This document shows, in pieces, positions 51,065-52,743 of a DNA stretch of 52,743 nt. The stretch is from an uncultured Collinsella sp. GTDB lineage: Bacteria; Actinomycetota; Coriobacteriia; Coriobacteriales; Coriobacteriaceae. A program made the position numbers and the translations under genes. The notes under the pieces are model-generated. The model ran no database searches, was not told where the DNA came from, and worked only from the letters and a program-made list of their open reading frames with translations. Location of the stretch: assembly GCA_937950325.1 (NCBI GenBank), contig CALFDJ010000031.1, positions 1 through 52,743 of the forward strand, in the 5' to 3' direction. Every line of letters starts with the position of its first letter. The first letter of the stretch is position 1.

Positions 51065-52615
51065 ATGGTATTTGAAGCAACTAATTGTGAAACGGTGATT
51101 CTGATAAGTAGCGCAAGCAGAAGACTTACTGGCATAATAATTACATATGGTTATATACTGGCTCAGGCTTTAGTCGGCTTTGTATATGTTCCGATGTTGT
51201 TGCAAAACATTGGTCAAGACGAATATGGACTCTATCAATTGATAGGTTCTATCATGTCTTATATAGTTTCCATTAATGGGATTTTGTCTGCCGGTGTTGG
51301 GCGTTTTTATTGCAAGTATATGGCAGAGGGCAAAAATGACTTAATGGAGAATACTCTCGCAATAGCTAGGCGTCTGTACTGGGTCCTATCTGTGTTCGTG
51401 ATGCTAATAAGTTGCGTTCTCGCCGTGGTTGTTCGGTTTGTATATTCAGCCAGTTTTACAAACTCACAGCTTGATGAGTGTTCCGCAATGCTTGTTGTAT
51501 TAGGGATCAACACAATTGTTATCATGAACAACACTATTAGCGTTGCGGCGATAACTGCTAATGAAAGGTTCGTTTTTTTGAAGGGCTCGCAATTGGCCGC
51601 CCTAATAGCTCAGCCTTTCATTGTGTATGGACTTACGACAATTTTTAAGAATGCATTAGCCGTATGTTTAGTTGTGCTTGTTACAAATGTGTTGTGCGCG
51701 GTGAGCCAGCGTTTGTTTGCTAAATATAATCTGCATATTAGTTTCAGATATCATGGCTGGGACATGAAACTGGCTAAAGGTTTGCTATTTTTTAGTGGCG
51801 CGATTGTATTGGTGACGATTGCTGACCAGATTTTCTGGAAAACCGATCAATTAATTGTCGGCTATTATTTTGGTGCTGCCGCCGTTGCGGTATATTCTGT
51901 TGGATCTCAAATCTACACGATTTATATGACAATCGGTACGGCAGCCTCTTCAGTTTTTCTTCCTCGAGTTTCAGAACTGTATTGCCAGAATAAGGATATG
52001 TCTGAAATTTCGGATCTCTTCATTAAAGTTGGTCGCATTTCCTTTATCGTCTGCGGATTTGTTCTTAGTTTATTTATTGTTCTGGGGAAAGATTTCATCA
52101 TTATTTGGGCTGGTAAGGACTATATAGACGCTTTCTATATCGCCTTGATCGTAATGGTTCCATTTACCATTGACTTAATTCAGAACCTGGGACTTACCAT
52201 AATGCAGGTTGCGAATGTTTACCTGTATAGGGGATATATGTATCTTGCGATTGCGCTTGTCAACGTGGTCGTGACGATTATACTGCTCAAGCTTATGGGC
52301 ATAGTGGGCGCAGCAGTTTCAACAGCCATCGCTATGGTTATAGGCAACGGTTTCTGTATGAATTGGTATTATTCTGAAAAGCTTGGGTTGAACATAAAGA
52401 AATTTTGGCTTGAAATTGCCAAACTTTCCGTCTTGGTTATTGTCGGTACGGGGGCTTTGCTGCTGCTCTATAACCTAATTAAAAGCCTTTTATCTGGCCT
52501 TGTGGTGGTTTTGGTTTCAGCAATAATTTATTTCTTTATCTATTTCTTCTTGGTTTTGATGTTTGGGCTAAACGAATCCGAAAAGACGAGCATATCTGCA
52601 TTTATCAAGCGATAA
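51065..52615 (+). CDS. Wzx-like polysaccharide flippase (MOP superfamily)
   Basis: A 516-residue integral membrane protein with about 12-14 helices that would move lipid-linked oligosaccharide across the membrane. The N-terminal YGYILAQALVGFVYVPMLLQNIGQDEYGLYQLIGSI is typical of Wzx/RfbX proteins, with the conserved G-x-x-EYGLY element near 50. VTIADQIFWKTDQLIVGYYFGAAAVAVYSVG near 245-275 is the second-half equivalent. The start at 51065 lacks a good ribosome site, and a GTG ten codons later is possible. It is only 15 nt after the NlpC/P60 gene, so co-transcription is likely. It is markedly AT-rich relative to positions 1-42,000, a sign of transfer. Confidence 0.88.
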   Translation: MVFEATNCETVILISSASRRLTGIIITYGYILAQALVGFVYVPMLLQNIGQDEYGLYQLIGSIMSYIVSINGILSAGVGRFYCKYMAEGKNDLMENTLAIARRLYWVLSVFVMLISCVLAVVVRFVYSASFTNSQLDECSAMLVVLGINTIVIMNNTISVAAITANERFVFLKGSQLAALIAQPFIVYGLTTIFKNALAVCLVVLVTNVLCAVSQRLFAKYNLHISFRYHGWDMKLAKGLLFFSGAIVLVTIADQIFWKTDQLIVGYYFGAAAVAVYSVGSQIYTIYMTIGTAASSVFLPRVSELYCQNKDMSEISDLFIKVGRISFIVCGFVLSLFIVLGKDFIIIWAGKDYIDAFYIALIVMVPFTIDLIQNLGLTIMQVANVYLYRGYMYLAIALVNVVVTIILLKLMGIVGAAVSTAIAMVIGNGFCMNWYYSEKLGLNIKKFWLEIAKLSVLVIVGTGALLLLYNLIKSLLSGLVVVLVSAIIYFFIYFFLVLMFGLNESEKTSISAFIKR

Positions 52616-52743
52616 TCTGCTACGCTTATTAAGCAGAATAGCCTAATGTACTTTCATTACTTTTATGACCAACCGGCTTGCCTGACATGATCGCGTCGAA
52701 AATGTTGGTGTAAGGGTGACGCCCTAGCGCCCGTTTAACGAAG
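52616..52743 (+). other. end of window, no gene
   Basis: A small TCTGCT/AGCAGA hairpin (52616-52636) follows the flippase stop without a T-run. Nothing else is recognised before the window ends. Confidence 0.4.

Overview
The window reads as a chromosomal segment of a GC-rich gut actinobacterium of the class Coriobacteriia, most like Collinsella. That is inference from the sequence. The clues are a Rho factor with a very long Ala/Lys-rich N-terminal extension, a CarD-type regulator, a sufCBDSU operon facing an Rrf2/IscR regulator, the GGGtGRT protein paired with an Fe-S scaffold, GTG and TTG starts, and AGAAAGG/AGGAGG ribosome sites. No rRNA, CRISPR array, integrase or origin was found.

Positions 1-21,950 are mostly housekeeping: tRNA-Ala, pncB, proB, a proline-iminopeptidase-like hydrolase, proA, an HD protein, carD, argS, rho, two membrane proteins, a ROK sugar kinase, an aminotransferase, tRNA-His, tRNA-Lys, a NadB-like flavoprotein and the GGGtGRT/Fe-S scaffold pair. 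This part carries many palindromes. They include two members of an AGTTGCGGTG-type inverted repeat, two covarying ACAAAGG/CCTTTGT terminators, a 31-nt TGGGRCAA-N15-TTGTCCCA palindrome, a 154-nt inverted-repeat element, and a duplicated 3' end of tRNA-Lys.

Positions 22,353-29,729 hold a REP-associated tyrosine transposase and the translationally coupled suf operon. The suf operon is divergent from an IscR-like regulator, and two identical-geometry palindromes lie between them. Next comes a secreted lysozyme-like wall-anchored protein split by an in-frame amber codon, then a degenerate AAA/PD-(D/E)XK-type protein.

Positions 33,670-41,856 are a glycosyltransferase locus: one GT2 gene on the minus strand and a five-gene GT2 operon on the plus strand. 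Positions 41,962-46,383 are an accessory, partly decayed stretch. It has a DUF4869-like gene, the C-terminal remnant of an AAA ATPase, an Abi-family HEPN gene whose candidate promoter spacer contains a 9-G tract, a second unrelated gene with a HEPN-like motif, poly-G tracts and a possible IS21 remnant.

Positions 46,384-52,615 hold two large secreted wall hydrolases (amidase plus glucosaminidase, and NlpC/P60). They are built from shared YKFVW/WG modules, some GC-rich and nucleotide-identical, others AT-rich. A low-GC Wzx-like flippase follows. Together with the glycosyltransferases this suggests a surface-polysaccharide and envelope-remodelling region that diversifies by recombination.
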